Shown one piece after another: positions 62,425 through 64,000 of a stretch of 64,000 nt of DNA. Positions within the stretch are counted from its first letter, which is position 1. Every line of letters starts with the position of its first letter. Both the position numbers and the translations under genes were made by a program. The notes below the pieces were generated by a model. That model was given only the letters and a program-made list of their open reading frames with translations, had not been told where the DNA came from and ran no database searches. Source of the stretch: Alnus glutinosa (lineage: Eukaryota > Streptophyta > Magnoliopsida > Fagales > Betulaceae); contig NC_084888.1 of NCBI RefSeq assembly GCF_958979055.1, positions 8,293,501-8,357,500 of the forward strand, in the 5' to 3' direction.

Positions 62425-64000
62425 TTTTCTTTCTTTACTTCTTTCGTTTTTTTTTTTTTTTTTTCTTTGAGAAATAGAGATTTCATTAAAAAGAGCTAGC
62501 CTTGCTCTAAGGAAACAACAAGTGAAATTTGCTGAGGACATGCCCCCAGCCATTTGAAGTCCGATTTGTAATCTAATGCAACTTTAGCCAACTCATGAGC
62601 AACCTAGTTGGCTAGCCTACGAACATGCCTTACTTTAACAGCATGGAAGTTTTGAAACAAAGACCGTGTGTCCTCCACAATATGCCCATAGGAGGTACAA
62701 GACGATGCTTCTTTGTTCAAAGTGTCCACCACAACAGAGAAATCGCCCTAAAAAATCACCCTAGCCAATTCCCACGCCCTGCAAAGCGATATAGCATGCC
62801 ATGCTCCCAATGCCTCTGCCATCGTAGGAACAGTGATGAAAAGGAAAGATCTGATGGCAGCAGCTACGACCTCTCTAGCATAGTCTCTCACCACCATAGC
62901 TACTCCCATCTGTTGTCCCGCCTCATCCACTGCCGCATCCCAATTGCACTTAACCCATTCTAGAGGGGGCTTTAACCATTTCGGTGTTGGGTGGGTCTCT
63001 TCTACCTCCAACTCCAAACGATGGTCCCTTACATTTGCTACCCGGAAGTCTTCAATCATCTCCCTTGCCTGCACTGGTACAAGAGTAGGATGAGAGAACT
63101 GGTTGTTAAAAATGAGCTTATTATGCCTCATCCAAATCAGTCTGGCTATGGAAAAGGCCTCCACATATTCAGCCAATGGAAGTTTATCCCGTAGCTATTT
63201 TACGAGCTCCATATCATCCCCTTCCACTAAAGAGAGCTTTTGTAGACGCTTGCTCCCTTCTTGCCAAACCGCCATAAACGATGGGCAACTCCAAAGAATG
63301 TGATAAGTGGACTCAGGGGACAATGTACATAAAGGGCACAGAGGATCCTCTATAATATGCTTCTGAAAAAGATTCTCCTTGGTTGGTAGAATGTTATGAC
63401 TAACCTTCCAAGCAAAATTTATTAAAGAAGCTGGGGCATCAAGACACCACAGAGAATTCCAAAACTGCTCCTATTCTTTGTACTGAGAGCAGTATTCACC
63501 ATAATCCATTTGTTTCTGTTGGACTGCCATGTGATATGCACTCCTCACCGTAAAGCCACCATGCTTAGTTCCACTCCATATCACCTTATCTAGATGTTTC
63601 ATAGGACTTAAAGGAACACTGCAAATCTGCTCAACTTCGTTTCTCTCAAATATAGACGTGATGAGGGAATAATTCCACCACCCCGACTCTGAATCAATAA
63701 GCGAGCTAACCTTAGCATCCGGGGAAAGCACAATGACGGGGGTTCTAATAACGTGAGGGGATGGAGCCAATAGCCACCTGTCTCCCCAAACTTTTATCAT
63801 CTCACCATTGCCAACCCTCCACCCCATACCCTGTTCAACAATATACTTAGCTTGAAAAATGCTCCTCCATGCATAGGACGGCCTATGTCCCAGCTATGCT
63901 TGCAAGAAAGGACCCTGTGGAAAATATTTTTCCTTTAGGAACTTTGCTGCCATTGAATCCGGGTCTTGAATGAGGCGCCATGCTTGTTTGGCCAAAAGAG
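62425..64000 (-). mobile_element. LINE-type retrotransposon 3' part, runs off window
   Basis: Minus-strand order is: reverse-transcriptase C-terminal linker (MGWRVGNGEMIKVWGDRWLL...), zf-RVT-like region (FWNSLWCLDAPASLINFAWK, then CPLCTLSPESTYHILWSCP), RNase-H domain (WVKCNWDAAVDEAGQQMG), a short 3' end, and an A-rich tail at about 62447-62470. This is the standard 3' half of a plant LINE. The reverse-transcriptase palm and ORF1 would lie beyond the right edge. The coding frame is described as a pseudogene entry. Confidence 0.85.
62505..63827 (-). pseudogene. LINE reverse-transcriptase/RNase H ORF with amber stops
   Basis: A single continuous reading frame can be followed from above 63827 down to about 62505, but it is interrupted by TAG codons. 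These occur at 63471-63473 (after QYKE), 63195-63197 (after MELVK), about 62745 (after LARVIF) and about 62610 (RRLAN-stop-VAHELAK, where relatives have Gln or Arg). There are no frameshifts in the part read. RNase H residues are recognisable: Asp in KCNWDAAVD, Glu in PTMAEALGAWHA, Asp in SVVVDTLN. All internal stops being TAG is consistent with point mutation of Trp, Gln or Glu codons. The element cannot make a full enzyme. Confidence 0.8.

Overview
This is nuclear genomic DNA from a eudicot plant, most likely a woody rosid. It is AT-rich, the genes have GT-AG introns, and the spaces between genes are filled with plant transposons. The protein families are plant-specific (RS-subfamily splicing factor, ECA calcium pump, RABA GTPase, PPR proteins, PUB U-box/ARM ligase). 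Species cannot be named from the sequence alone. There are no tRNA, rRNA, CRISPR or bacterial-type features.

Seven apparently intact protein genes were reconstructed exon by exon. From left to right they are: an RS31-type SR splicing factor (minus, 348-3035); an ECA2-type ER Ca2+-ATPase (plus, 18359-23591); an E-class PPR protein resembling Arabidopsis At5g08510 (minus, 25313-26939); a large U-box/armadillo ubiquitin ligase of the PUB43/44 type (minus, 28156-34608); a P-class PPR protein (minus, 42486-44087); a RABA4-like GTPase (plus, 51223-52780); and an AAA-ATPase of the At2g46620/BCS1-like type (minus, 56787-58292). They are functionally unrelated housekeeping or regulatory genes, each transcribed separately; nothing suggests a cluster.

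The rest is a transposon mosaic. A decayed autonomous hAT element fills about 6.98-14.62 kb and has itself been invaded by an LTR-like insertion (about 8.89-11.06 kb) and several small elements. Three miniature LTR (TRIM-like) retrotransposons are recognisable (16.54, 30.0 and 61.74 kb). Small inverted-repeat elements (MITEs) of several families lie at about 3.75, 13.8, 14.9, 17.1, 24.3, 27.7, 37.0, 42.0, 44.3, 60.8 and 61.4 kb. A TAA-flanked long-TIR element with a GC-rich core lies at 45.24-46.36 kb. A non-LTR retrotransposon, broken by amber stops, runs off the right edge (62.4-64.0 kb).

The most interesting object is a hAT-type element at 46726-48077. It has a perfect 8-bp target-site duplication and encloses a proline/tyrosine-rich host exon together with its splice donor and start of intron: a Pack-type gene capture at the DNA level. 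No clearly new multi-gene biological system was found. The best leads are this capture, the paired long-hairpin MITE family, a degenerate roughly 45-bp repeat tract at 61.07-61.35 kb, and several unidentified coding-like fragments.
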